A stretch of 64,000 bases of DNA from Artemisia argyi (GCA_030686995.1 CM060708.1:103937501-104001500), one strand, 5' to 3'. Shown: positions 33,541-43,666, counted from the stretch's first letter. The notes: generated from the sequence alone by a model not told the origin. A program made the numbers and translations.

Positions 33541-33711
33541 ATGAATGTTTGCATGCATGTTGCCTTCTCCCATCAACATGCCTTTTTTTCCTCGTATGTT
33601 ACTTTCGTTTTGGGGTTGTGGAGATCGTTCCCTGTGACAACTTCTCTTATTATGTCCAACGGTCTGACAACTAGAGCATTTCATCTGTTTACGAGATCTA
33701 GATCTACTTAT
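33541..33711 (-). pseudogene. MULE transposase C-terminal zinc-knuckle remnant
   Basis: The minus strand encodes a basic stretch (SRSRKQMK) followed by CSSCQTVGHNKRSC (33637-33678), a CX2CX4HX4C knuckle of the kind at the C-terminus of SWIM-type MULE transposases, and then RERSPQPQNES. The rest of the transposase is missing upstream, so only the tail survives. It lies on the strand opposite to the PB1-like N-terminal part, implying rearrangement inside the element. Confidence 0.5.
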
Positions 33712-34156
33712 TGATAAGCAATTTCAGGGGGGAAATACTAGACTTATTTTAAATTTGAATTTGGGGATACTAATGGTCAAAATACAATCGTACTTATAAA
33801 ATCATCCATGAAGCTTTATGTAAGCATAATACGTGGTAAGGGACGAAACATACGAAATCAATATGTTTACACTGTTTCATGAAGGACCAAACATATAACA
33901 CCAATGTCAATAAGTGATTAAGCTATACAAGCAACAAACAAAAACCAAAAACAAAATCGGATTAAGCAAAACATATCTTCATTTCATTCGATAACATAGA
34001 TCAAAAGTACATGATAGTGTGATACTAGATGATCAAGCAAAATACATAATTCATAAGGCCCAAAAGACAACACACATTACACACTAAATGTTTCACCATT
34101 ACTGATTAACAAGAAAATCAAGTTTTCCCAAGAAAATCAATGAAATTGTTCCTGCC

Positions 34157-34468
34157 TCACACCTGAGCATGGGTTTCAGTAATCATCTTGTTAATCTCCA
34201 TAGCCTTGATGACATTTTTCTTTTGAATCTTTTTAAGATCTTGTAGAAGCCTCCATGACATTAGGGAAGTACGCCATCCTTCTAGTTCAGCCATAAACTC
34301 TTGGGTTTCGTGGGTCACATGAACCAAATCCACATAACACTTGAGGAGTCCTTTTGCAGGCTCTATATCCTTGTCGTTCTCGCGTTGATAGTACAGAGCA
34401 ATGCTAGCAAAAAGTTCGTGGGAACCGGTGGCGGTTGCAAGTTCCTGTAGGCGTGGGAATTCTGACAT
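34157..34468 (-). CDS. Small ORF in the MULE (103 residues), unknown
   Basis: An open frame starting MSEFPRLQELATATGSHELF, mostly predicted helix, ending TETHAQV. It has no disabling change and no family I recognise. The start ATG is the first in the frame. It lies alone between the coiled-coil pseudogene and the PB1-like ORF. Confidence 0.4.
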   Translation of the reverse strand: MSEFPRLQELATATGSHELFASIALYYQRENDKDIEPAKGLLKCYVDLVHVTHETQEFMAELEGWRTSLMSWRLLQDLKKIQKKNVIKAMEINKMITETHAQV

Positions 34469-34847
34469 TTTTTGGTGTTTTATGTTTGGGAAGTAACTTA
34501 ATTGTGTGTTTGGTATGCAAAACCTTTGGGGTACGGGCCCTTAAATACTAACTGAACTAATGACGTTACAAATTCAGGGACCAAATTTGATATTACTATA
34601 TCGTAAAGAGTAAAGTTATTAAATGGCGGGAATTTTAAGTATACAAACGTCAACGTTGGCGAGGTTAGGGAACAAGTGCGAAATTATACAAAAATTGTCC
34701 AATACGCTTAAGTTTTTCGTTTGGGTAACGTCCCAATAAACCCGACCCAATGACCCGACCAACTTAACCCTAAAAAGTTTCATAATAACCCAATACATAG
34801 AAAAATCAGTCGTTCCACATTGTGAGAAACAACGTTGATGCAAGTTA

Positions 34848-35695
34848 ATGGAAAGGAACATATTTGTGTCAACATTTAAATGTTCAGAACCAGAAGATGA
34901 AGGAGAAGTAATGTTCCGGATTCACACAAATGGGAGATTTGAATATACCCCACTCAGGTATGAAGGCGGATCCATTATTAATGTTAATGCTTTTAGGTAT
35001 GATAGGGGTATCTTCAGTTCAACCCTAGATAATCTATTATCAGAGATTAAGGAACCAAAATGGGCGGTGTTTTTTTTGTCATCCAAATAAATCGCTAGAA
35101 AATGGGTTGCACTTGATTTATAGGGACCAGGATGTCCTTAAGCTATATGATTTTGCGGAAACACACGATTCAGTTGATATCTTTGTTATACATAGGCCCC
35201 AGATGTTAGTAGAATTTTACTTGGAAAACATTGATTTTGAGGTTGTGGGTTGGTTAGAGGAAGATGCTAACTTCAGAATGTCAAGTGGGAGACCTTTTAT
35301 GACTCGCCGTAAATGGAAAGGTATAGATAAGAACAAATTGCAGGTTGGTGTTGTTATCAAAGAGGGAAAAGATGTTATCCATGACAAAACCAGCAAACAG
35401 GAAAAAAGATGTTATCCATGACAAGAGCATCAAAAATAAGGGAAAGGGTAAGCTGATTATGGAAGAGGACGATTTGCAAGAGGAAAAGGGCGAGGAAGTT
35501 GTAAAAACTTATAAGCGAGGTTTTGATAGGAACGGGAAGGCTATAATGGTTGAAATTCCTGGTTTTGATGGGGAAAACATTGCTGATGGTCCTGTTGATT
35601 GTGATGTTGTGCCTAGTGGTGCTAATAAACGTTTTAAAAGCAGTGAAAAGATTACCAATTACGTACTGGGCCTTTGTGCCAACAAGCCATCCTAA
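34848..35695 (+). pseudogene. PB1-like domain ORF (N-terminal part of a MULE-type protein), frameshifted
   Basis: The start MERNIFVSTFKC is at 34848. The segment FRIHTNGRFEYTPLRYEGG, then DNLLSEI and GLHLIYRDQDVLKLYDF, matches the pattern of the plant PB1-like domain found at the N-terminus of many MULE transposases. The frame shifts at the run of eight T (35070-35077) and again near the A run at 35401-35406, beside a short direct repeat of GATGTTATCCATGACAA (35371 and 35408). The last frame ends ITNYVLGLCANKPS at 35695. No DDE core follows. Both breaks fall in homopolymers, so sequencing error is possible. Confidence 0.55.
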
Positions 35696-36300
35696 GTAAG
35701 TTTTCAATTTTGAATTGCATGGCTTGTGTTTTATATTATTTTACACCAATTAAACCTTACATAACTTGAATATTTGGTGTTTGGATACTTGCTTTTCCAG
35801 GCACATTTGCAGTTTGACATTCAGTGACAGGATGAATGTTTTTGTATGTTGATAATCTAGTTCCAGTATGTATATCGTTAGAAGGTTCATCAGGTGAAGG
35901 TTGTGCAGTGGAGGTCGCATTGTCTTCTCCAATTTTATGTTAATTAGCAGTAGAACCTTGTATCAAATAATGTTTTAAGTCATTTTCATGTTGTATCAGA
36001 CATTGTTTGACCAGTTGACTACTATAAGTCAAATTATCCAAATATGCTAAATGCTTAATATTCAATGTGTTAAGTCATTCTCATGTTGTCTAATACATTA
36101 TAATTTTATGGTTGTACATATTAGCTATTTGTTGACATTTAAAAAGTCAAACTAACCAAATGCTAAATATGATGGTATACGCACCACAATCGATCACACC
36201 TTTGTATCAGCGAAACCAAACACAGTGGCCACTTAACATTTGATGAACCTATGTTCCAACCATACCATGTAATTCTACAAGGTTACATGTGTTAAAAATG
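35696..36300. other. MULE interior, nothing recognised
   Basis: AT-rich, non-coding sequence between the PB1-like ORF and the nested Copia-type element. It ends in the target duplication CAAAT (36301-36305). Confidence 0.5.
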
Positions 36301-36305
36301 CAAAT

Positions 36306-36580
36306 TGTAAAGACCAAGAAACACGTTCTGGAGGACGAGGTTGATCAAAGTATGCCATTATTCTAGAGAGAGAAAGTAGAGAGAAGGTGAGATGAAACAA
36401 AGATATTTTCTTATTATTAATTATGTTGCAAACCCACACCCCTCAAGTGAAGCCTTGAGGGGTATTTATAGGCCTTACACAAGACAACTATTGGAATATT
36501 ACATTAGTAGTCCCTGCACTTTATGCATTCTAGTTGTCTACTCCAATTCACGTAAATATCGCTCAGCTTCATTTCTAACA
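36306..36580 (-). repeat. 3' LTR of element D
   Basis: 275 bp, apparently identical to 38472-38746. It has a TATA-like CTATAAATA on the minus strand and a CT-rich stretch (TCTCTCTACTTTCTCTCT) downstream of it. Confidence 0.9.
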
Positions 36581-38017
36581 ATCTCCCTCCAGCTGGAGAT
36601 ATACGTGAATTGGTTACAATGATTCCTAACAAGTAAAATAAACAATCAAAGTAAGCGCAGCAATGCTGAGGAAGACTTCATAGCTCTATTCTTCATAAAT
36701 ATCCCCAGCAATCTTTCTTTACTTGTAGACGAATCACTTGCTTAATCTAATTGGGTTATTACTCCCTCCCAATTAGTAAGCCATTTTCTTTTACATGCTC
36801 CCTCCCAAATAGACAACCCGTTTGATATAACCTTGATGCTTGTTGAAGAAGTATCTTTGAATTCTGCCCAGATAATCTTCAGTCTCATGCACAGCGGAAA
36901 ATGAATCTTAGACTGATAATATGTAACTTCTTCACAGGTTTGTTTGGGGAGCATCATATTGTCATCTTCAACTCACTTAGAATGCTTCAAGTTTCTCAAT
37001 AAAAGCTCCGATGTACACATTTCTCCCTCCTGGATGATGACGATCTCTCGGAATCATCATAAATATGTGTACATAAACATATCAACTTGAAGCAACATAC
37101 AAATCAATACCCCATGAGTGAAATGGCAATAACTATTCTCTCTACAATTCATCTCATATCAACCTCTCTTCCATTGGCTAATAGTAAGTGACCACGTGTG
37201 GAGACAACCCGATATGACAAACTTGAGTGTGAAGTAAAATTCCCCAGACTTGTGACTTATGCTTGTACTATCCTGATTAAGAACCTATATGAGCACAACA
37301 ACGTAACTCCTTACAATATAGGTAGTGGCATATACCCAACCATCCATCCTTTATTGTATATCCGTCTCTTGAACATCCACAACCATTTGTGACACTGAGC
37401 ACTACAACGTAACTCCTTAAAGTGATAGCAATTGTGAGCATTAAGAACCAACTTATGCGTTTATAGATCTCACACATTAACTAGATGTCCAAGTCTTAAT
37501 CACTATCCCATGAATGTTCAAACAAGGATCTTCAAAAGTCTTCATCCAACCAACCCCTAGACCTTGAGATACTAAGTACGCGCACCCGTGAAACGTCACT
37601 TCAAGCTCAAATAAGTAATAAACAAATTATCCCCGTAGTCACCTTTTGATAACATTCAAAAATTTAGCCATTGATCTTTGGTGAATCTTGATCAGGATCG
37701 TTTAAGCAAAACGTGGTGTGTTTATGGTGTGTGATATATTGGTATTTAGATAATGAGACATTAAAATGAATCATGTTCTATAAGATGTTTACCAATAATA
37801 TCATGTGTTTTAGGTGAAGATGAAAGTTAGGTTTTAGGGTATATAGACATTAGGTTATTCGATGAGGTAAGGGTTTTGTTTATGTAATAATCTTTTGATA
37901 TTTCCGTACTCAAAATCCCATCTCGTTACTCGATATCCTAAGTCAATTTCGGCAGAGTTTCGTTTAAATTAGTCCAAAAGAAATCCTTACTCGATAAACG
38001 ATAAGGTTGGAACAGCC

Positions 38018-38373
38018 TAACTCGGCAAAATTCAATACCAAACTCGGCAAAATTAGAAGAAAAAAAAACTTAACTCGGCAGGATTTTCTAACTCGGCAAG
38101 TTTTCTAACTCGGCAAGTTTTCTAACTCGGCAACTTACCTAACTCGGCAACTTACCTAACTCGGCAAGATCCTAACTCTGCAAGATCCTAACTCGGCAAG
38201 ATCAGCCTAACTCGGCAAGATCCTAACTCGGCAAGATTTCTAACTCGGCAAGTTTTCTTCTAACTCGGCAAGTTTTGAGAAAAACCTAACTCAGCAAGTT
38301 TCCTAACTCGGCAAGATCAGCCTAACTCGGCAAGATCAGCCTAACTCGGCAAGATCAGCCTAACTCGGCAAAA
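38018..38373 (-). repeat. Tandem array of CTAACTCGGCAAG-type units in element D
   Basis: About 19 copies of a TAACTCGGCAA core spaced 14-22 bp apart, with variable joints (AGATCAGCC, AGTTTTC, ACTTACC). On the element's sense strand the unit reads CTTGCCGAGTTAG and lies about 80 bp after the primer-binding site, within the 5' leader. Confidence 0.9.
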
Positions 38374-38455
38374 TCGCTAAAAAACGTAATTTTACCGAGA
38401 AAAACACCCAAAAAACACGATTTTTCACCCAAATACACCACGATTCGCCCCCGGT

Positions 38456-38469
38456 TAGCTCTGATGCCA
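38456..38469 (-). other. Primer-binding site of element D (tRNA-Met initiator type)
   Basis: On the minus strand TGGCATCAGAGCTA follows the LTR after two bases. Copia elements normally have TGGTATCAGAGC; one base differs. Confidence 0.75.
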
Positions 38470-38471
38470 AT

Positions 38472-38746
38472 TGTAAAGACCAAGAAACACGTTCTGGAGG
38501 ACGAGGTTGATCAAAGTATGCCATTATTCTAGAGAGAGAAAGTAGAGAGAAGGTGAGATGAAACAAAGATATTTTCTTATTATTAATTATGTTGCAAACC
38601 CACACCCCTCAAGTGAAGCCTTGAGGGGTATTTATAGGCCTTACACAAGACAACTATTGGAATATTACATTAGTAGTCCCTGCACTTTATGCATTCTAGT
38701 TGTCTACTCCAATTCACGTAAATATCGCTCAGCTTCATTTCTAACA
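38472..38746 (-). repeat. 5' LTR of element D
   Basis: 275 bp, apparently identical to 36306-36580. Its TATA-like box is at about 38630-38637. Confidence 0.9.
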
Positions 38747-39011
38747 CAAATGATTTACATATTTTATTATGTAACTCCAATATGCAATTGCTAATCCAAA
38801 CATCCACTTTAGTTAAAAAGGCAAATCGTTTAACTACTTAGACATCTAATAATCAAAGTGCCAAATTGACTTGTAACAGCCAAACTAAAGAATTAACAAC
38901 AACATGAAAAATATTGATTGCCAAACAATATAATTTATTCAAAACCCAGATTTTTATTGATTGATCTCATGTTGACAACCATACAAACTTCACTACCATC
39001 TAAACATACAC

Positions 39012-39245
39012 TTAGCTAGACCCACAACTTTCCCTATCACCATTTTCCTTCAATTCCTTCATTTCCTTTAGATATTTATACAGAGCTTCAAGTTTTGTAA
39101 TCCTTGTTTCCAAATCATCAAACTTTGATAACACATTGTCGGCAGCCTCTTTCTTCTCCTTCTTAGCACCCAAACGATGTTCCTTGGAGCAATCCTCTTT
39201 CCTCAACCCAGTGTACAAACCCTTCCCCTTATCGTTTTGTGCCAT
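39012..39245 (-). CDS. Small coiled-coil ORF in the MULE (77 residues)
   Basis: It starts MAQNDKGKGLYTGLRKEDCS at 39245 and ends CGSS. The middle is strongly helical with heptad-like leucines (LSKFDDLETRITKLEALYKY) and a Lys/Glu-rich end. It is open. The region just upstream matches the outer inverted block of the element. Function is unknown; possibly a DNA-binding helper protein or a captured fragment. Confidence 0.4.
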   Translation of the reverse strand: MAQNDKGKGLYTGLRKEDCSKEHRLGAKKEKKEAADNVLSKFDDLETRITKLEALYKYLKEMKELKENGDRESCGSS

Positions 39246-39317
39246 TCTTAGTTATTTTGATTGAATCTATGTATGCTGCGTTGTTGATAGTTGAGGATTT
39301 TATAGAATTTAATACAA

Positions 39318-39694
39318 TGTCGGGTTAGACATAAACCATACGCTAATTGTAAATGTGGTTGGACTATATTGCCCTTGGAAAAATAACCAAAACTTCGCGT
39401 TGACCTCCCCATCTCTGGTCAAGGGACGCATTCGGCCTCAATAATCCATAATTTTGGACGCCTGGCGACGATTTTGAAAAGTTAAGGGCCATGGCGATGT
39501 TTCGTGGAAAGTTTAGGGACCAACGGTGTATTTTTATCTAACCAAAACTTAGCGTTGACCTCCCCATTTCTGGTCAAGGGACGCAAGCGGCCTCAAAATC
39601 CATAGTTTTTGACGCCTGGCGACGATTTTAAAAAGTTAAGGGCCATGACGATGTTTCGTGAAAAGTTTAGGGACCAACGGTGTATTTTTGTCTC
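39318..39694 (-). repeat. Right subterminal inverted repeat of the MULE with internal duplication
   Basis: Reverse complement of 31205-31435, but the part containing GCGTTGACCTCCCC, GACGCCTGGCGACG and TTTAGGGACCAACGGTGTA occurs twice in tandem (39388-39541 and 39542-39694). Confidence 0.8.
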
Positions 39695-40551
39695 ATACTT
39701 TTCTTCCAAATCTAAACACACAACTCATATCCATCTATAAAAGATAACAACCAAAAAAAAAAAAAAAAACCTCAACACATCTCGATCCATCCAAAAACAA
39801 ACCCCCACACAAATTTGCTCATTAATAAACCTATAAAATTTAAAATCCATCACAAACCCAGTCACATCTGATTTGTTTCCACTATTGGATGATTGTTAAT
39901 TATGATTCTTATTTTTCTGATATTCTATGGTCAATATAAATAGATTTTGAGATGCTTTAAAGAAGTTTATAAAAAAAAATGTAAACTCACCTAACTATTC
40001 CTTGGTTAATTACTTATTTGATTCGAGCTGAAATGAAAATATCAGATTTACAACAGAAGTACGTTTAAGTTATTTATTTATTTATTTTTTTGATAAAATG
40101 TTGTCTCTTATTGTTAATGTTAATGAAGAGCAAAAAAAAAAAAAAAAAACAAAATGTATATTATTGGTATGGATGATGGTTGGTGGCGCTCTGGATATGG
40201 AATGGCTGGTGGTGGTGACAATGTGGGTGGTGGTAATGGTGGGATGGTGGTTGGCCGGCAATGGGTGGTGGCGAGTGTGGTTGTTTAGATGAGGATGAAG
40301 ATATAAAATAGAAGATGAAAGAATAAGAAATGGACAAAAATATATAAATAAAAAACATGAAGTTAAAAATAGGTGACAAAAGTCTGGTACGATGGTGACC
40401 GGTTTAGCCGGTGACCAGTTGTAAAAGTAGCACATATTGTATAACATTGACGGTTTCGATAAGTTTTGTTAGTTATATTAGTATTTTTAAGAGTTTATTA
40501 CCTAACATTAGAAATTTGTGAAAGTTCGTTACCTATCTGTGTAATTAACCT
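39695..40551. other. Right arm of the MULE, non-coding
   Basis: It contains A runs (about 39753-39771 and 40131-40150), GT-rich sequence (40170-40290) and the terminal repeat (about 40430-40551) that pairs with the left end. Apparent frames are low complexity and are not called as genes. Confidence 0.6.
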
Positions 40552-40560
40552 TAAACAAAA

Positions 40561-41123
40561 ATAAGATGGTAATATTCCTGCCCCTCTACCATCTTACCTC
40601 ATATTAGCTGATAAGAAAATTTGATTATTTTTGTTTCATATTTATAACATGATAATACAGTTTTTATGATTTTTTGTTTCATATTTTTTGTGTTTTATTA
40701 TTTTTGATTTGTCAAACTTTATATTTACTGTTTTGTAATTTTGGTTTCACAGTTTTATACCGTAATAAAAACAAAACTATAATAATTAATAATAATTATA
40801 ATATTAGAAAGATATAGGTATTACTTTTGGGGTGTAGAAATAACCAATCACCAAGCACACACCAAGCAAACTAGCAACACTTACTTTTTAGTCAAGGAAA
40901 ACTCGACTACCAAGGGTTTTAGGGTCGAAGAAGACGCTTGCATGACTCTATTACTCCAATTACTTGCTACACGAAAGTTACATACCTGAAAAACCGATGC
41001 CAAAATTTGTTATGTTTTATACAAGAGAATTTAGCCAATTTACCTATATGTCATCTTACGTACATATATAGTTCTGAACTAGCAAAGCTTATTATATTTA
41101 CAGACAAAGTAAACATATTTAAA
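40561..41123. other. Intergenic, nothing recognised
   Basis: AT-rich sequence between the MULE and a fold-back MITE. No coding or structural signal found. Confidence 0.5.
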
Positions 41124-41403
41124 CGAGTAAATTGCAAAAATTGTCACTGTGGTTTGACCAAATTGTACGTTTCGTCCTTATGGTTCATTAAGTGCAAAGA
41201 TCATCTTTATTTTGCACTGTTACGTGCACTTTTGGTCATCCATCATTGCAAAAATCGTTCTTGTGGTCTGCCAAATTTCACTGTTAAAGGACAAAAAGTG
41301 CATGTAACAGTGCAAAATAAGGACGATCTTTGCACTTATTGAATCACAAGGACGAAATGTGCAATTTGGCCAAACCACAAAGACGACTTTTGCAATTTAC
41401 TCG
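41124..41403. mobile_element. Fold-back MITE, about 280 bp
   Basis: Two arms of about 115 bp are inverted copies of each other, from CGAGTAAATTGCAAAA on the left to TTTTGCAATTTACTCG on the right, sharing TTTCGTCCTTATGG and GTGCAAAGATC phrases. I could not find a clear target duplication, so the superfamily is open. The ORF reading through it is not a gene. Confidence 0.7.
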
Positions 41404-41528
41404 GAGAATTTTAACGCGCAAGATTTGATAATAAATAAGTTGAAAGAAAAACACCCTCTATACGAGTAAACTTTACGAATCGTTACAAGAACAACCTAGC
41501 CTTTTATTGTTATACTGGTCATAGTTAG

Positions 41529-43122
41529 GGTGGGGGGAGTGCATCACTCACTCCTCTCCCCTTCACTTACTCACAACCAATCCCCTTGCGCCACATCATC
41601 TCACACTTTTTCCTTCACTCACCCTTCACTTTTGGAGGCGGCACCTTCACTCACCTTTCACTCACTTTTTTTTTTTCTTTTTTTTTTAAATTCTATTAAA
41701 ATTTATTTAAAAACTAAAATTTCATTAAAATAAATAAACATTACATAATAATATTAAAAAACATAAAATAACATTACATAATACTAAAAAACTAAACTTC
41801 ATCGGCTTCATCGTCCACCTCGAGGTATGATAATTGTTGAGCGTGAATATGCTCCATAAGATCAAATCGGAGACGAAAATGTGTGTTCTCATTTCGTATC
41901 TCGTCTAAGGCTTCGTCGTCAAACACCGGTTCGATCGGAGGATCCCGAATATGAACGGGGGATATTGCGTTACCAGATTCATGTAGAATCATGTTGTGCA
42001 ATATCACACATGTATAAACCATTTTACTAATTCTGGCTACTGTGTACGGCCGTAAGGGTCGTCTCAGTACACCCCATCTTTGCTTGAGAACACCAAATGC
42101 CCGTTCAACATCCTTTCGAGCCGACTCTTGTAGTTTTTTGAACTTTCTCTCTTGCGGGTCGGTAGGAAATTTGAACGCTTTAACAAAAGTAGACCATGAA
42201 GGATATATGCCATCACAAAGATAGTAGCCACGCTTGTATGTATGGCCATTCACAACAAATGGGCACTTAGGTGCTGTACCATTACGCTCGGTGAGGAATA
42301 GCGGAGATTGCATCACAACATTAATATCATTGTTTGAACCCGGCGGTCCAAAGAACGCGTGCCATATCCACAAATCTTGAGATGCCACTGCCTCCATCAT
42401 AATCGTGGGGTATCGATGATCACCCCTTTTATATTGACCCCTCAATTCGATTGGACAATTCCTCCAATCGAAATGTGTGCAATCTAGGCTACCGATCATA
42501 CCCGGAATGTGATGTCGAGCTTCGTGTGCTTCATACAAACATGCAATATCATGGCTTGTTGGCCTACGTAGGTAATCTCGACCGTATATTTGAATAATAG
42601 CATCACAAAAAAATTGAAGGCTTTCACGTGACGTTCTTTTAGCCATTTGTAAATATTCGTCAAACTCATCCGGTGGATTACCGGTTGCGAGTTGCTTAAC
42701 GGCAGACGCACATTTTTGTATGGCTGTGAAACTTTTTTTTTGTCTAGCATCATAACCTTCCTGAAAATACTCGAATCTAGCCTCAATAGCATGTGTGATT
42801 TTCAAAAATAAACTTTTAGGCATACAATACCTATCTTCAAACACTTGCTCGTTGTATCTTGGTTCTTCACAAAAATAATCACGATGCAATCTTTCTGCAG
42901 CGCTGACCCGATCACGTTTCACTGACGTACGTGTCGACCTTGCCGTATCTTCCTCCTCATCTGCGTCAATCGCATTAGGCATACGCTCCTCCTCCCAACG
43001 TCTCTTTTCCTCCCTCCCCGCATGCGTGAAGATTTCCCGACTTTTACCTCCCCGTGCGGGGTTCCCCGCGAGGCGGCGGTGTTCCACCCTCCCCGCATGC
43101 TTCACTCACCCACTCCCTCTCC
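41529..43122 (-). mobile_element. PIF/Harbinger DNA transposon, about 1.6 kb
   Basis: The transposase ORF fills most of it. The ends are similar inverted sequences (GGTGGGGGGAGTG left, GGAGAGGGAGTG right) flanked by TAG on both sides (41526-41528 and 43123-43125), the 3-bp size expected for this superfamily, although TAA/TTA is usual. CACTCACTC-like repeats lie just inside both ends. The second Myb-like ORF of complete PIF/Harbinger elements is absent. The exact ends are less certain than the family. Confidence 0.6.
41792..43105 (-). CDS. PIF/Harbinger transposase (HARBI1-like nuclease family)
   Basis: An open frame of 437 codons; the more likely start is Met42 (MPNAIDADEEE, 42982), because the first 41 residues lie in the GC-rich element end. 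The plant transposase fold is plain: MPKSLFLKI (95-103), GSLDCTHF with Asp208, GSNNDINV with Asp260, GYYLCDGIYP with Asp298, and ERAFGVLKQRW with Glu334. Asp208, Asp298 and Glu334 are the candidate DDE triad, with 36 residues between the last two as in this family. The C-terminus (CVILHNMI and an acidic tail) is complete. No stop or frameshift is seen, so this copy may encode active enzyme. Partner Myb-like protein is not present in the element. Confidence 0.9.
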   Translation of the reverse strand: MKHAGRVEHRRLAGNPARGGKSREIFTHAGREEKRRWEEERMPNAIDADEEEDTARSTRTSVKRDRVSAAERLHRDYFCEEPRYNEQVFEDRYCMPKSLFLKITHAIEARFEYFQEGYDARQKKSFTAIQKCASAVKQLATGNPPDEFDEYLQMAKRTSRESLQFFCDAIIQIYGRDYLRRPTSHDIACLYEAHEARHHIPGMIGSLDCTHFDWRNCPIELRGQYKRGDHRYPTIMMEAVASQDLWIWHAFFGPPGSNNDINVVMQSPLFLTERNGTAPKCPFVVNGHTYKRGYYLCDGIYPSWSTFVKAFKFPTDPQERKFKKLQESARKDVERAFGVLKQRWGVLRRPLRPYTVARISKMVYTCVILHNMILHESGNAISPVHIRDPPIEPVFDDEALDEIRNENTHFRLRFDLMEHIHAQQLSYLEVDDEADEV

Positions 43123-43125
43123 TAG

Positions 43126-43666
43126 GACACAAGATTGTTTAACATCAAACTCATAGTATCAAAATTTTGTCATTGACTTTAATGAATATAGTCTTATGTC
43201 ATTCACAAGGTCTCCATCATGACATAAAGCAGTTTTTTAGTGTCTACGAGTACCATATGCTCAAGGTTTTTGACTAGCTATCCCCATAGACGGTTGAAGC
43301 GTCTCGGGTTAACCCGATTTTCAATGTGTATTAATAGTTTCTTTTTAAAATATATGTTTTTAACATTTATTTTTTTAGTTTCAACTTTTCACTTTTTACT
43401 TTTTGGTTTTTCCTTTATATATAGTATAGCAGGGTACCCGCGCGTTACGGCGGCGGGTACCCTGTAACGATTAACCGAAGAAATAGATCTCGATGAGACC
43501 TGATTCACCAGTTTGTATCGGTTTCAACGGGTCCTCTCTAGTTCGTTTTCAAATGGCTTTTATTAGTTTTCCGAACCGGTGGCGATACCGGTTCCTGGTT
43601 GAACCTGTTGAAGTGGTCCGGTTTTCAAAACTATTTGTACCATCAACTTGTTAGCTTTTATGAAGT
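43126..43666. other. Intergenic with one strong GC-rich hairpin
   Basis: No gene is seen. At 43430-43464 an arm CAGGGTACCCGC pairs with GCGGGTACCCTG around an 11-base loop, directly after TATATATAGTATAG. Such GC hairpins next to AT-rich sequence occur at Helitron ends, but no CTRR end is placed correctly here. Confidence 0.5.

Larger units (their letters stand above)
36306..38746 (-). mobile_element. Element D: young non-autonomous Copia-type LTR retrotransposon (2441 bp)
   Basis: It is flanked by a perfect 5-bp duplication CAAAT (36301-36305 and 38747-38751). The LTRs are 275 bp (38472-38746 is the 5' LTR on this strand, 36306-36580 the 3' LTR), have TGTTAG...TTTACA ends, and look identical. 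A primer-binding site like initiator tRNA-Met and a polypurine tract (GGAGGGAGAT, about 36581-36590) are in the right places. The 1.9-kb interior has no gag or pol; it holds a tandem repeat near the 5' end and AT-rich sequence. It must depend on enzymes supplied by another element. Confidence 0.9.
30893..40551. mobile_element. Mutator-like element (MULE) with long inverted ends and several small ORFs
   Basis: It is flanked by a perfect 9-bp duplication TAAACAAAA (30884-30892 and 40552-40560), the size typical of Mutator elements. The ends are GGGTTAATTACA and, inverted, AGGTTAATTACA. The first 190 bp (after a TA repeat) match the reverse complement of the last 120 bp or so (GTAACGAACTTTCACAAATTTCTAATGTTA). 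A second inverted block pairs 31205-31435 with 39318-39694. Inside are small ORFs on both strands, a PB1-like domain of the type fused to MULE transposases, and a C-terminal transposase-type zinc knuckle, but no MULE/DDE core. A Copia-type element (36306-38746) is nested in it. It is a deleted, non-autonomous element of about 7.2 kb without the nested copy. Confidence 0.85.

Noticed and set aside
36392..36622. Repeated 60-residue ORF (also at 38558-38794)
   Set aside because: Identical because both lie in the two LTRs of element D on the non-sense strand; not a gene family.
38018..38373. CRISPR-like array
   Set aside because: Units are 14-22 bp apart with no spacers of even length, inside a plant LTR element.
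40938..41342. 134-codon plus-strand ORF with several cysteines
   Set aside because: Most of it reads through the inverted arms of a fold-back MITE.
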